Source of the DNA: Actinoallomurus liliacearum
GTDB lineage: Bacteria > Actinomycetota > Actinomycetes > Streptosporangiales > Streptosporangiaceae
Direction of reading: 5' to 3'
Assembly: GCF_039542035.1 (NCBI RefSeq)
Contig: NZ_BAABHJ010000005.1
Location: forward strand, 682,001 to 746,000
Length of the DNA: 64,000 nucleotides
Below the pieces are notes generated by a model. It searched no databases. It was not told the DNA's origin and worked only from the letters and a program-made list of their open reading frames with translations. Made by a program: the position numbers and the translations under genes. Numbering within the stretch: the first letter of the stretch is position 1; every line of letters begins with the position of its first letter. Positions 15,739 to 24,643 of the stretch are shown piece after piece.

Positions 15739-18186
15739 TCAGGCCCGGTCGGCGCCGAGCTCGGGCACCGACGGTCCGGCCAGCTCGGCAGGGGGCGGGC
15801 CCGGGTGGAGGATGCCGAGCCGCTGCGTGGCGCGGGTCAGGGCGACGTACAGGTCGTTCCGGCCACGCGGTGAGGCGGCCAGGATCGCGGCCGGGTCGGC
15901 GATCAGGACCGAGTCGAACTCCAGGCCCTTGGCCTGGCGTACGGTCAGCATGACCACCCGGCGCTCCAGGTCGGGATCGGCGCCGTAGGCCAGTTCGGGG
16001 ACGGCGGCGGTGACGACGGCGGCGAGTTCGGCGAGCCGGGCGTCGGGGACGATGACGGCGAGGCGGCCGTCATCGTGCGCCGCCGCCTCGCGTGCGGTCA
16101 CCTCGGCCAGGACCTCTGGGAGGTCGGCCGGCGCGGCGGCCAGACGCCAGGGTGACCGTCCCGTCTCCCGTACCGAGCGGGGCGGCCGCAGGCCGGGGTC
16201 GAGCGCGGCGAGCAGGTCGGCGGCGACGGCCATGATCTCGGCCGGGGTGCGGTAGTTGACGGTCAGCTGCGCGAGCCGCCACCGGTCGCCGACGTGCGGC
16301 CGGAGTACCCGCTCCCACGAGGACGTGCCGGCGGCGTCACCGGTCTGGGCCACGTCGCCGACGATCGTCATCGAGCGGCTCGGGCAGCGCCGCATGAGCA
16401 GCCTCCAGGCCATCGCCGACAGCTCCTGCGCCTCGTCCACGATCACGTGCCCGAACGTCCAGGTCCGGTCGGCGGCGGCCCGTTCGGCCACCGTCCGGTG
16501 GGTCACGACCTCATGCCGCTCGGCGAGGGCCTCCTCCCCGAGCAGGTCGGCGGCGGTGAGGATCTCGGCTTCATCCCCCTCTTGCAGGTCGACGGACCGC
16601 GAGCCGATCGTGATGTCGAGCACGCCTCGCGCGTACGCGATCTGCTCCCGGCGTTCGGCCGCCGCCCGTGCCCCGGCCTTCGCCTGCGCGGCGGCCGCCC
16701 GGTCGTCCTCGCCCAGCAGCTCGGTCGCCTCGTCGAGCAGGGGCACGTCCGCCGGGGACCAGCCGCCGCCGGGCGCCCGCAGCAGCAGGCTCCGCTCCTC
16801 CTCGGTGAGGCCGGGCGCGGCCGACGCGAGCCGCCGCGGATCGGCGAACAGGTCCTCCAGCAACCGCTGCGGTGTCAGGCTGGGCCACAGCTCGGCGAGG
16901 GCGGTCCGTACGTCCGCACTGGCGGCGAGTTCCCCGCGCAGGTCGGCCAGATCGGACTCGTCGAGCAGCGACCGTGCCTCCTCCGTGGAATCGAGCAGGT
17001 CCTCGGGGTACCCGGCCGCGAGCAGGGCCCGTACGTCCGCCTCGCCGAGCACGCCCTGCCCGTCGCCGCCGTCGAGGGGCCGCCCGCCGTCGTCGAGGAC
17101 GACGGCCTCGATCCGCTCGGCGACCTGCCGGGTGAGCAGGTCGAGGACCTCGCGGACGAAGATCCGCCGCGCCTGGTTGTGCAGCACCGGACCGCTGAGC
17201 GCGACCGCCGCGGCACGCCGGTAGTCCTCCTCCTCGAGCCGTAGCGCCTCGCCGCCGTACGGGATCTCCACCGGACCGCCGGGCGGGGCCTGCCGGTCCC
17301 GTACGGCGGCGGCCACCACCTCGACCATCAGCGCCCTGCCCTTGACCTCGGCGACTGCGGGCGGCTCGGCGCGCCGGGCCTCGACGCCGGGGAACAGCCC
17401 GCCGACCGTGGACAGCAGCACGTTCGTCTCGCCGAGGCCGGGCAGCACCTGGCCGATGTACCGCAGGAAGGTCGCGTTCGGGCCCACGACCAGGACGCCG
17501 CGTCCGGCCAGGCGCCGGTGGGTGTAGAGGAGGTACGCGGCGCGGTGCAGCGCGACGGCGGTCTTCCCCGTGCCCGGCCCGCCCTGTACGACCAGCACGC
17601 CCCGGTGGTCGGAGCGGATGATCTCGTCCTGTTCGGCCTGCAGGGTCTCGACGATGTCCCGCATCCGGCCGGTGCGCCCGGCGTTGACCGCCGCCAGCAG
17701 CGCGGCCTCCCCGATCAGCCCCTCCCCGCCGGCGGTGTCCAGCGCCTCGCTGTCCAGGATCTCGTCGTCCAGGTCCACCACCCTGCGGTGGCGCGTGGTG
17801 ATGTGACGACGGCGGCGTACGCCCTCCGGCGCGGCGGCCGTGGCCACGTAGAACGGGCGCGCGGCCGGCGCGCGCCAGTCGACCAGCAGCGGATCGGCGT
17901 CCTCGTCGGAGTCGTCGAGGATGCCGATCCGGCCGATGTAGTGGCGTCCGCCGGCGCGCAGGTCGAGCCGCCCGAAGCACAGGCCGTTCTCGGCCGCGTC
18001 CAACCTCGCCACCCGCTCGGTGTACCGGGCGAACGCGGACTCCCGCTCGACGCGCGCCTGCCGGGTCCCGTCGTTCTCCCGGAGCACGCCGGTCAGCCGC
18101 CCGGAAGCCTGTTCGCGCAGCTCGTCGACCCGCTGATAGAGCATCGCGACGTATTCCTGTTCGAGCTCGAGCTCGCTGTTGGACAA
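15739..18186 (-). CDS. helD: HelD-type RNA polymerase-associated helicase
   Basis: An 815-residue superfamily 1 helicase-like ATPase. The N-terminal coiled-coil (SELELEQEYVAMLYQRVDEL onward) is the arm that enters RNA polymerase. Motifs follow in order: VDWRAPAARPFY, Walker A GGPGTGKTAVALHR near residue 200, VDEAQELSAMAWRLLMRRCP, GDVAQTGDAAGT, and the C-terminal VALTRATQRLGILH. HelD frees stalled polymerase from DNA, and actinobacterial members can lower rifampicin sensitivity. TTG 18186 is chosen: AGAGGGGG lies just upstream and the protein then begins with the usual SNSELELEQEYVA. An upstream in-frame ATG (18276) would add 30 AT-rich codons that look like promoter DNA. Confidence 0.88.
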   Translation of the reverse strand: MSNSELELEQEYVAMLYQRVDELREQASGRLTGVLRENDGTRQARVERESAFARYTERVARLDAAENGLCFGRLDLRAGGRHYIGRIGILDDSDEDADPLLVDWRAPAARPFYVATAAAPEGVRRRRHITTRHRRVVDLDDEILDSEALDTAGGEGLIGEAALLAAVNAGRTGRMRDIVETLQAEQDEIIRSDHRGVLVVQGGPGTGKTAVALHRAAYLLYTHRRLAGRGVLVVGPNATFLRYIGQVLPGLGETNVLLSTVGGLFPGVEARRAEPPAVAEVKGRALMVEVVAAAVRDRQAPPGGPVEIPYGGEALRLEEEDYRRAAAVALSGPVLHNQARRIFVREVLDLLTRQVAERIEAVVLDDGGRPLDGGDGQGVLGEADVRALLAAGYPEDLLDSTEEARSLLDESDLADLRGELAASADVRTALAELWPSLTPQRLLEDLFADPRRLASAAPGLTEEERSLLLRAPGGGWSPADVPLLDEATELLGEDDRAAAAQAKAGARAAAERREQIAYARGVLDITIGSRSVDLQEGDEAEILTAADLLGEEALAERHEVVTHRTVAERAAADRTWTFGHVIVDEAQELSAMAWRLLMRRCPSRSMTIVGDVAQTGDAAGTSSWERVLRPHVGDRWRLAQLTVNYRTPAEIMAVAADLLAALDPGLRPPRSVRETGRSPWRLAAAPADLPEVLAEVTAREAAAHDDGRLAVIVPDARLAELAAVVTAAVPELAYGADPDLERRVVMLTVRQAKGLEFDSVLIADPAAILAASPRGRNDLYVALTRATQRLGILHPGPPPAELAGPSVPELGADRA

Positions 18187-18351
18187 TTGTCCCCCTCTGC
18201 TGATATAATTGTTGTAAGAACTGCGAAACTTGTCGAAATAACAGAAGTCGGCAAACCAGCGTAGTTCTTTTTTCATTTCCGGGAAACCGCTCCGGACCGG
18301 TACGCGGAGAGGGTCTTCGACCCGGCACCCACACTGCCTCGCCGGCTCGCC

Positions 18352-18371
18352 GAAGAACAGTCTTGTTCTTC
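18352..18371. promoter_or_regulatory. Palindrome upstream of helD
   Basis: GAAGAACA (18352-18359) and TGTTCTTC (18364-18371) are perfect inverted 8-base arms with a 4-base spacer, about 165 bases before the helD start. This is a candidate operator. I did not see the published rifamycin-associated element here. Confidence 0.4.
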
Positions 18372-18441
18372 CTCCGACGTGTCAGTCTCCACGCTCGACT
18401 GGGAGAGGTGGGGGCGGCGCTGTTCAACCGAGGCCGAGCGC

Positions 18442-18467
18442 GCGGCGCTCCGTCGCCGGAGCGCCGC
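18442..18467. terminator. Hairpin between helD and the 157-residue gene
   Basis: GCGGCGCTCCG (18442-18452) pairs with CGGAGCGCCGC (18457-18467), loop TCGC. There is no T-run. It may insulate the two divergent genes or act in a leader. Confidence 0.4.
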
Positions 18468-18484
18468 AAGTGTTGAATGCCACC

Positions 18485-18958
18485 ATGACCACACAGCGTC
18501 CGGGCGCGCTCATGTCCGCGCATGAGGGACTCGTCGAAGCACCGATCGACCAGGTACGCGGCGCGGTCCTCGCCGTGCCGACCGGACGGCTCCGGGGGGC
18601 GGAGGCGCCGCTCGTCCTCGGCTCGATGGACGACCGGTACGTGACGGTCTCCGGCGGCCCGAGCACGTTCACCGCCGCCGTGGCGGGGGTTCCGCTCACG
18701 ATCGAGGTCGATCGCGACGCCGGCTGGGTGCAGGCGCGCGGCCAGTGGTGGTGGTGCGGCCGGTTCCAGGTGGCGGAGCACGCGGAGGGGACGCTGGTGA
18801 CGCAGCAGACCTTCAACTGCGCGACCGGTCCGGTCGCCAGGCTCGTACCGCTGACGGTCGGTCGCGGGCACCGGGCGAACGGCCGGGGCGCGTTGCTGCG
18901 GGTCCTGGAGGAGCTGGCCGGCCGCCTGCACTGTGCCGCGAGGCCGCTGTCCGACTGA
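18485..18958 (+). CDS. Hypothetical protein, 157 residues
   Basis: I do not recognise the family. The protein begins MTTQRPGALMSAHEGLVEAP, contains VTVSGGPSTFTAAVAGVPLT and VRGQWWWCG-like beta segments, and ends with a helix ALLRVLEELAGRLHC. The strand-rich middle and long C-terminal helix are suggestive of the SRPBCC/polyketide-cyclase fold, but this is only a guess from the pattern. The ATG at 18485 is preferred over GTG 18470, which gives five extra residues. It is divergent from helD and convergent with the MFS gene. Confidence 0.6.
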   Translation: MTTQRPGALMSAHEGLVEAPIDQVRGAVLAVPTGRLRGAEAPLVLGSMDDRYVTVSGGPSTFTAAVAGVPLTIEVDRDAGWVQARGQWWWCGRFQVAEHAEGTLVTQQTFNCATGPVARLVPLTVGRGHRANGRGALLRVLEELAGRLHCAARPLSD

Positions 18959-18990
18959 CGGGGAGAAGTCCTCGACGGTCCCTCGCCCCG

Positions 18991-20214
18991 CTATTCGGAG
19001 ATCCGCTGAGACGCGACGTCACGGCCGGACAGGACCAGGACGAGCGGCACCGACAGGAGCGCGCACGACAGGGCCGCCAGGGCCGGGTACCCGCCGGCGG
19101 ACAGGAGGAGGGTGGAGGCCAGACTGGCGGCGGCCGCGATGCTCCACACCGTCGCGTCGACCGCACCCTCGACGCGGGCCCGCTCCGCCGCGGGCAGGTC
19201 GCGGGCGAGCAGGCCACTGCCGCCGACGAAGCACAGGTTCCACCCGTAGCCGAGCAGGAACAGCGCGCCGGCCCGGAGCACCAGGTCGCCTCCCGGCGCG
19301 ATCGCGGCGAGCAGCGCGGAGACGGCCAGCGACAGCAGTCCGGCGAGCATGACCGGTCGCGCACCGACGCGGTCGAACAGCCGCCCGGTGAGCGGCGACA
19401 GCGCGAACATGCCGAGCGTGTGCGCCGACAGGGTCATCCCGACCGCGCCCAGCCCGTGGCCGTGCATGTGCATGTCCACGGGGGTGGCGGTCATGACGGC
19501 GACCATGACGACCTGCGCCGCGACCATGACCGCCAGCGCGGTCCGGGCGGCGGACGTGCGCACCAGGTCGCGCAGCGGCACGGGCGAGGCGGCTGCCTGG
19601 ACACGACCCGCGGGGGCGCCCAGGGCGGCGGCCACCGCGACCGTACCGGCGACGGCCGCGGCCAGGAACGGCCCCGTCATCGCGGGCGCGCCGAGGCGGT
19701 GCGCGGCGGTGCTCGACGGGTCGAGCAGCAGCGGGCCGCCGACCGCGCCGACCGTCCCGGCCCAGACGAGCGTGCCGAGGGCGAACCCGCGTCGGTGCGC
19801 GGGGTACAGGTCGGCGGCCGCGTAGCGGGACAGCTGCGCCCCGGCGTTGCCGAGGCCGAGAACCAGCATGCCGAGGGTCAGGATCAGGACGTCGCCGACG
19901 GTCACGGCGACGATCGCGAGGCCGGCGCCGAACGCGGCTGCGGCGTACCCGAGGACCAGGCCGGCGCGCCGGCTCCGCCGTCCCGCGAGCCAGGTCAGGG
20001 CGAGCGCGCCGACGCCCGTTCCGATGACGCCCGCGGTGTTGGGCACCGCGCCCCAGGCCGCGCCGAGCCGGTCGCCGGCCACGATCGTGCTCACCGCACC
20101 GGTCATGGCCATCGCCGCGTTCATCAGGGCCGCTCCGCAGAACAGCGCCGTCATCGGGCGTCCGCGTGGGGCGGACACGGTGTTCGGAGGGTTCATCACA
20201 GGGGGCGTTCGCAT
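18991..20214 (-). CDS. MFS transporter
   Basis: About 407 residues with roughly 12 membrane helices in two halves. Family signs are GALALTWLAGRRSRRAGLVL (loop 2-3 with basic residues), the DRVGARPVMLAGLL motif after the central loop and PLTGRLFDR. It probably exports a small molecule; the substrate cannot be told. ATG 20214 is chosen because the first helix follows soon after; a longer frame to 20322 crosses the divergent promoter. It is divergent from an Lrp-type regulator, a common pairing in which the regulator controls the exporter. Confidence 0.82.
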   Translation of the reverse strand: MRTPPVMNPPNTVSAPRGRPMTALFCGAALMNAAMAMTGAVSTIVAGDRLGAAWGAVPNTAGVIGTGVGALALTWLAGRRSRRAGLVLGYAAAAFGAGLAIVAVTVGDVLILTLGMLVLGLGNAGAQLSRYAAADLYPAHRRGFALGTLVWAGTVGAVGGPLLLDPSSTAAHRLGAPAMTGPFLAAAVAGTVAVAAALGAPAGRVQAAASPVPLRDLVRTSAARTALAVMVAAQVVMVAVMTATPVDMHMHGHGLGAVGMTLSAHTLGMFALSPLTGRLFDRVGARPVMLAGLLSLAVSALLAAIAPGGDLVLRAGALFLLGYGWNLCFVGGSGLLARDLPAAERARVEGAVDATVWSIAAAASLASTLLLSAGGYPALAALSCALLSVPLVLVLSGRDVASQRISE

Positions 20215-20305
20215 GCATAAGACGCTAGGAATTCCGCCGTCGCGGCAGAACGGGCGATGAGCGGAGATTCGGGTGATCCACCGCTTGTTCGTAAGGAGAT
20301 ATCCG

Positions 20306-20812
20306 GTGCAGGGTTTTCGCATGGACAGACCGCTGGATCAGACGGATTGGCGCATCCTCGCCGAGCTGCAGCGCGACGGGCGCCTCTCCTACAAGCGGCT
20401 CGCGCGGAACGTCCACCTGTCACCGCCGGCCGTCGCCGAGCGCGTCCGCCGGCTGGAGGAGGCCGGGGTGATCAGCGGCTACTCGGCGCGGATCGACGCG
20501 GCGCGGGCCGGCCTGCCGCTGACGACGTTCGTGCAGATGCGGTGCGCGCTCGGCAGGTGCCTGCTGAACACGACGACGGCCGAGGACTTCCCCGAGGTCA
20601 CCGAGGTGCACAAGCTCAGCGGAGGCTGGTGCTCGATGCTGCGGGTCCGCGTCGCGTCGATGCGGCACCTGGAGGGGCTGCTCGAGCGCCTCGGCGAGCA
20701 CGGCGAGATGAACACCCACATCGTCCTGTCGACGGAGTACGAGGGGCGCCCCGTGGAGGCTCCGGTGGAGGAGGAGCGTCCGGTCACGCGGTCGTCCGGC
20801 TGGGCCCGCTGA
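20306..20812 (+). CDS. Lrp/AsnC-family regulator
   Basis: About 168 residues. The N-terminal helix-turn-helix reads LDQTDWRILAELQRDGRLSY then LARNVHLSPPAVAERVRRLE, the signature of Lrp/AsnC proteins. It is followed by a hinge (GVISGYSARIDAARAGL) and a RAM-like ligand domain containing VTEVHKLSGGWCSMLRVRV. GTG 20306 is preferred because AAGGAG (20293-20298) lies seven bases upstream; ATG 20321 would be five codons shorter. It is divergent from the MFS exporter and so is the likely controller of that gene, probably in response to an amino acid. Confidence 0.9.
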   Translation: MQGFRMDRPLDQTDWRILAELQRDGRLSYKRLARNVHLSPPAVAERVRRLEEAGVISGYSARIDAARAGLPLTTFVQMRCALGRCLLNTTTAEDFPEVTEVHKLSGGWCSMLRVRVASMRHLEGLLERLGEHGEMNTHIVLSTEYEGRPVEAPVEEERPVTRSSGWAR

Positions 20813-20822
20813 CCGGTCGCGC

Positions 20823-20900
20823 GCCGCTCAGCACGCGAACAACCGCTTGCCGCTCAGGGCGCAAGCAGTCGCACGCCGCTCAGCGCGCGAACAGCCGCGC
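20823..20900 (-). repeat. Three tandem 26-bp units over the amidohydrolase gene end
   Basis: Units 20823-20848, 20849-20874 and 20875-20900 each begin GCCGCTCA. The unit nearest the gene contains the last codons and the stop; the other two are downstream copies of it. Confidence 0.75.
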
Positions 20901-21791
20901 GGCGTTGTCGTGGCAGACGGCCCGCAGCCAGTCGTCGCCGAGGTGAAGCCGCGTCAGCGCCGCGAGCTGGTGGGCGTACGAGTACGGGATGTTCGGGAAG
21001 TCGGTGCCCAGCAGGACGCGATCCCCGAGGTCGGCCAGGCGGGGCGTCAGCTCGGCGGGCCACGGGTGCATGCCCTCGGCGAAGTCGGTGAACGCCATCG
21101 TCGTGTCGAGACGAAGGCCCGGATGGCGGTCGGCGAGGTCGAGGAACTCCGCGTACTCCGGCATGCCCAGGTGCGCCACGATCGGGATCAGGCGGGGATG
21201 GCGGGCGAGGACCTCGGCGAACACCGCCGGACCCGTGTGCGGGCCCGCCTCCGGCCCGGACCCGCAGTGCACGACGACCGGGGTGCGCGACTCCGCCAAC
21301 AGGCCCCAGACCGGGTCCAGCAGCGGATCACGGGGGTCGTACGCCCCGACCTGGATGTGCGCCTTGAACACCCTGGCGCCGTCCTCGATCGCCGCGGCGA
21401 CGTACGCGCCGGCCTCCGGCTCGGGGAAGAAGGTGGCCGTGCGCAGGCAGTCGGGCGTGCGCGCGGCGAAGTCGGCCGCCCAGCCGTTGAGCCACTGGGC
21501 CATCCCAGGACGGTGCGGGTAGAGCATCGCGGTGAACCGCCGCACCCCGAACCCTCGCAGCAGGCGCAGCCGCCGTTCCTCCTCGTGGCGGTACCGGATC
21601 TCCCAGCGAGGGCGGCCGTCCGTCTCGGCGAACCGGTCGAAGTACGCCCAGACCTTGGCCAGGACGTTGGACGGCATGAAGTGGGTGTGCACGTCGATGA
21701 GGCCGGGGAGGCCGAGGGACCGCCAGAACGCCGGGATCTCCGCGTCGTCCGCCGGGGGCCGTACGGTGCGTTGATCGCCGGGGGAGGACAT
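20880..21791 (-). CDS. Amidohydrolase family protein
   Basis: A TIM-barrel metal-dependent hydrolase of about 303 residues in the amidohydrolase-2 group (decarboxylase/lactonase-like). The metal-binding HxH is in LIDVHTHFMP near residue 32. Later ligands are likely in VVVHCGSGPE, IVAHLGMPEY and the closing LLGTDFPNIPYSY (aspartate). The pattern resembles ACMSD- and dihydroxybenzoate-decarboxylase-like enzymes, but the substrate is not evident. ATG 21791 is a compromise: three nearby in-frame ATGs exist. It is divergent from the acyl-CoA dehydrogenase gene; the two may share a catabolic role. Confidence 0.82.
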   Translation of the reverse strand: MSSPGDQRTVRPPADDAEIPAFWRSLGLPGLIDVHTHFMPSNVLAKVWAYFDRFAETDGRPRWEIRYRHEEERRLRLLRGFGVRRFTAMLYPHRPGMAQWLNGWAADFAARTPDCLRTATFFPEPEAGAYVAAAIEDGARVFKAHIQVGAYDPRDPLLDPVWGLLAESRTPVVVHCGSGPEAGPHTGPAVFAEVLARHPRLIPIVAHLGMPEYAEFLDLADRHPGLRLDTTMAFTDFAEGMHPWPAELTPRLADLGDRVLLGTDFPNIPYSYAHQLAALTRLHLGDDWLRAVCHDNAARLFAR

Positions 21792-21939
21792 GGTCCGCAT
21801 CATCCCAGGGCGCGGAGTCCGGCCGGTCACCACGTCCCGGTGTGGGCGCTCACAGAGAGTCAGAGCCGACGGCGATCAGACGGGTGCGCCCGATTACAGT
21901 GGTCCCGGACAAGAATCCGATTCGGTTATCGGAGGACGC

Positions 21940-23067
21940 GTGGACGCCAAGGACTTCGCAGACGTGCTCGACGCCGTACGGACCTTCGTCCGCGAGCGGG
22001 TGATCCCGCGCGAGGACGAGATCGAGACCACGGACCGCATCCCGGAGGACCTCCGGCAGGCCGCGGGCGACATGGGCCTGTTCGGCTACGCGCTGCCGGA
22101 GGCGTACGGCGGGCTCGGCCTGTCGATGGGCGAGGAGGTGCGGCTCGCGTTCGAACTCGGATACGCCAGCCCGGCGTTCCGGTCGATGTTCGGCACGAGC
22201 AACGGCATCGCGGGGCAGGTCCTCGTCAAGGCCGGGACCGACGAGCAGCGGGACCGCTGGCTGCCGCGGCTGGCCGCCGGGCAGGCCGTCGGGGCGTTCG
22301 CGCTGACCGAGGCGGAGGCGGGTTCGGACCCCAGCACGCTGACGACGAAGGCCGTGCGCGACGGCGACCACTACCGGATCGACGGGGCCAAGCGCTTCAT
22401 CACCAACGCGCCCGAGGCCGACGTGTTCATGGTCTTCGCCCGGACCGGCGGTGAGGGGTCGCGGGGGATCTCGACGTTCATCGTGGAGGCGGGCACGCCC
22501 GGCCTCACCGTCGGGCCGTCCGACGAGAAGATGGGCCAGCGCGGCGCGCACACCGCCGAGGTGAACCTCGACGGCGTACGGGTCCCGGCGACGGCGATGG
22601 TCGGCGAGGAGGGCACCGGGTTCCGCACCGCGATGGCCTCGCTCGCGCACGGCCGGCTGCACATCGCGGCGGTGTGCGTCGGCGTGGCGCAGCGCCTCCT
22701 CGACGAGACGGTCGCGTACGCCAAGGAGCGGCGCCAGGGCGGCCGGGCGATCGGGGAGTACCAGCTGATCCAGGGACTGATCGCCGACTCGCAGACCGAG
22801 CTCTACGCGGGCCGCGCGATGGTGCTGGAGGCGGCGAGGGCGTACGACGCGGGGGAGGACCGCAAGCTCGGCCCCTCCTGCGCGAAGTACTTCTGCTCGG
22901 AGATGGCCGGCCGCGTCGCCGACCGTGCCGTCCAGACCTTCGGCGGCATGGGTTACATGCGCGGTGTCGTCGTCGAGCGGCTCTACCGGGACGTGCGCCT
23001 GTTCCGGATCTACGAGGGGACGAGCCAGATCCAGCAGGTGGTCATCGCCCGCCACCTGCTCCGCTGA
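21940..23067 (+). CDS. Acyl-CoA dehydrogenase
   Basis: A 375-residue FAD enzyme that introduces a trans-2 double bond into an acyl-CoA. Family signs are FALTEAEAGSDPSTL (FAD/acyl contact), KRFITNAPEADVFMVFART, the QTFGGMGYMR motif and the C-terminal IYEGTSQIQQ, in which Glu359 is the expected catalytic base. GTG 21940 is chosen because GGAGG lies at 21931-21935; a longer frame upstream lacks a ribosome site. The substrate chain is unknown. It is divergent from the amidohydrolase gene. Confidence 0.93.
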   Translation: MDAKDFADVLDAVRTFVRERVIPREDEIETTDRIPEDLRQAAGDMGLFGYALPEAYGGLGLSMGEEVRLAFELGYASPAFRSMFGTSNGIAGQVLVKAGTDEQRDRWLPRLAAGQAVGAFALTEAEAGSDPSTLTTKAVRDGDHYRIDGAKRFITNAPEADVFMVFARTGGEGSRGISTFIVEAGTPGLTVGPSDEKMGQRGAHTAEVNLDGVRVPATAMVGEEGTGFRTAMASLAHGRLHIAAVCVGVAQRLLDETVAYAKERRQGGRAIGEYQLIQGLIADSQTELYAGRAMVLEAARAYDAGEDRKLGPSCAKYFCSEMAGRVADRAVQTFGGMGYMRGVVVERLYRDVRLFRIYEGTSQIQQVVIARHLLR

Positions 23068-23097
23068 CGCGGCGGGCGTGCCGCCAGAATGGGCGCC

Positions 23098-23727
23098 ATG
23101 CCCGATATGACGACGTATGAGGTTTTCATCGCGACCGCCGTCGGGTTCCTCCTCGTCCCCGGTCCGGCGATCCTCTACACGATCGCCAGGAGCGTGGACC
23201 AGGGGCGCGCGGCCGGCCTGGCGTCCGCCGCCGGCCTGTCCACCGGTGACGTCATCCAGGTCGCGGCGGCGACGTTCGGCCTGTCGGCGATCGTCGCCGC
23301 CTCCGCCACCGCGTTCACGACGGTGAGGTACCTCGGCGCGGCGTACCTGATCTACCTCGGCGTACGGCGCGTCCTCAGCCGGGACGCGGCGGCGGAACGG
23401 CCCGACGGCCGCGCCCGGCTGTCCCGAATCTACGGGCAGGGCGTGCTGGTCAACGCCCTCAACCCGAAGAACGCCCTGTTCTTCCTCGCCTTCCTGCCGC
23501 AGTTCGTCAGCGCCGACGCCCCCGCCTGGCCGCAGGTGCTCCTGCTCGGCATGACGTTCGTCGTGTGCGGCGCGGGCGTGCGCGTGATCTACTCCCTCGC
23601 CTCGAACGCCGTCGCGCGCCGACTGCCGCGCGGCCGGGCCGGAGGGCGCGCCTCGCGGTACGTCTCCGGCGGCCTCTACATCGCGCTCGGCGTCGCCGCG
23701 GCCACGACCGGGTCCGCCCGGCGCTGA
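23098..23727 (+). CDS. LysE/RhtB-family exporter
   Basis: About 209 residues with six predicted membrane helices. The N-terminal VGFLLVPGPAILYTIARSVD motif and YLGAAYLIYLGVR are typical of LysE/RhtB amino-acid exporters, and LVNALNPKNALFFLAFLPQF is a hallmark of the family. ATG 23098 is used; ATG 23089 and ATG 23107 are alternatives within six codons. It follows the acyl-CoA dehydrogenase gene by 30 bases and may be co-transcribed, though the functions are not clearly linked. Confidence 0.88.
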   Translation: MPDMTTYEVFIATAVGFLLVPGPAILYTIARSVDQGRAAGLASAAGLSTGDVIQVAAATFGLSAIVAASATAFTTVRYLGAAYLIYLGVRRVLSRDAAAERPDGRARLSRIYGQGVLVNALNPKNALFFLAFLPQFVSADAPAWPQVLLLGMTFVVCGAGVRVIYSLASNAVARRLPRGRAGGRASRYVSGGLYIALGVAAATTGSARR

Positions 23728-23849
23728 GCGCGCCCGGAACGGGCTCAGACGGCGGGGCAGCGGGTGCCGCGCCGCAGGGCCTTGGGACCCGGCCGGGAAC
23801 CTGCGGACCTTGATCACGTTAGGGCCGGGATCGCCGCCGTCGCCGGGCT

Positions 23850-23893
23850 CTCAGGGGCAGGTCAGGGTCGGCTCAGGGGCAGGTCAGGGGCGG
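23850..23893 (+). repeat. 22-bp tandem duplication
   Basis: Copies 23850-23871 and 23872-23893, each beginning CTCAGGGGCAGGTCAGGG, differ at one base. The 277-base gap between the exporter gene and tRNA-Thr holds no gene. Confidence 0.8.
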
Positions 23894-24004
23894 TCGCGAG
23901 GGCTCCGCGGGGGACCCGGACGGCGGGCGGTGAGCGGGGGCGGCGAATCGATTTCGTGTCGGAGCCGCGCAGCGTGTATGGTTACGGAGCGCGGAAGGGC
24001 GCAC

Positions 24005-24077
24005 GCCCCCTTAGCTCAGTCGGCAGAGCGTCTCCATGGTAAGGAGAAGGTCTACGGTTCGATTCCGTAAGGGGGCT
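24005..24077 (+). tRNA. tRNA-Thr (GGT)
   Basis: Acceptor GCCCCCT (24005-24011) pairs with AGGGGGC (24070-24076), with T as discriminator. The anticodon stem TCTCC/GGAGA encloses ATGGTAA with anticodon GGT. The T-arm has TTCGATT. CCA is not encoded. It is grouped with tRNA-Met and rpmG, as in many actinobacteria. Confidence 0.94.
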
Positions 24078-24179
24078 CTAGCAGCCGATATCCCGGTCCG
24101 CGGCAGTGGGCCGGGGTTTCGTCTGTTCGGGTACGCACGGAGAGTCCGGTATTCTTTTCTCCGGTCGTCCCGACCACGC

Positions 24180-24253
24180 GGCGGAGTAGCTCAGTCAGGC
24201 AGAGCAAGCGGCTCATAATCGCTGTGTCGCCGGTTCAAGTCCGGCCTCCGCTA
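24180..24253 (+). tRNA. tRNA-Met (CAT)
   Basis: Acceptor GGCGGAG (24180-24186) pairs with CTCCGCT (24246-24252) with one G-U pair, A discriminator, and CCA follows in the DNA. The anticodon stem AGCGG/TCGCT encloses CTCATAA with anticodon CAT. It lacks the initiator features (such as the three G-C pairs in the anticodon stem), so it is probably the elongator; a lysidine-modified Ile tRNA is less likely. Confidence 0.9.
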
Positions 24254-24329
24254 CCACCTCACCGCCTCCCCTCTCGCAGGGGAGCGGTAGGTCGCTGTCC
24301 AGTGTCCCTCACCAGAAAGGCACTCCCTC

Positions 24330-24494
24330 GTGGCTGCCACCGACGTACGGCCAAAGATCACGCTGGCCTGCCAGGAGTGCAAGCACCGCAACTACATCAC
24401 GCGGAAGAACCGGCGTAACGACCCGGACCGCCTCGAGCTGAAGAAGTACTGCCCGAACTGCCGCAAGCACCAGGCGCACCGCGAGACCCGCTGA
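24330..24494 (+). CDS. rpmG: 50S ribosomal protein L33
   Basis: A 54-residue ribosomal protein. The sequence runs VRPKITLACQECKHRNYITR then KKYCPNCRKHQAHRETR. Two CxxC pairs (CQEC and CPNC) make this the zinc-binding, C+ form of L33. It starts with GTG at 24330 and is too short for most gene-calling cut-offs. It directly follows tRNA-Met and precedes the MaoC genes, the usual actinobacterial order. Confidence 0.95.
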   Translation: MAATDVRPKITLACQECKHRNYITRKNRRNDPDRLELKKYCPNCRKHQAHRETR

Positions 24495-24643
24495 CGCGGG
24501 AGCGGGCTCGCCGGTCGGCGTTCCCTGACGTTCGCAGCCCGTCCCGGCCTGGTCGCCGGGGCGGGCTGAAGCGCGTCTGTTAACGTCGCAGCATTGATCA
24601 CCTGGCGCGGACGCGGGTACTCCCCGGGGAAGGGACGGATTGA

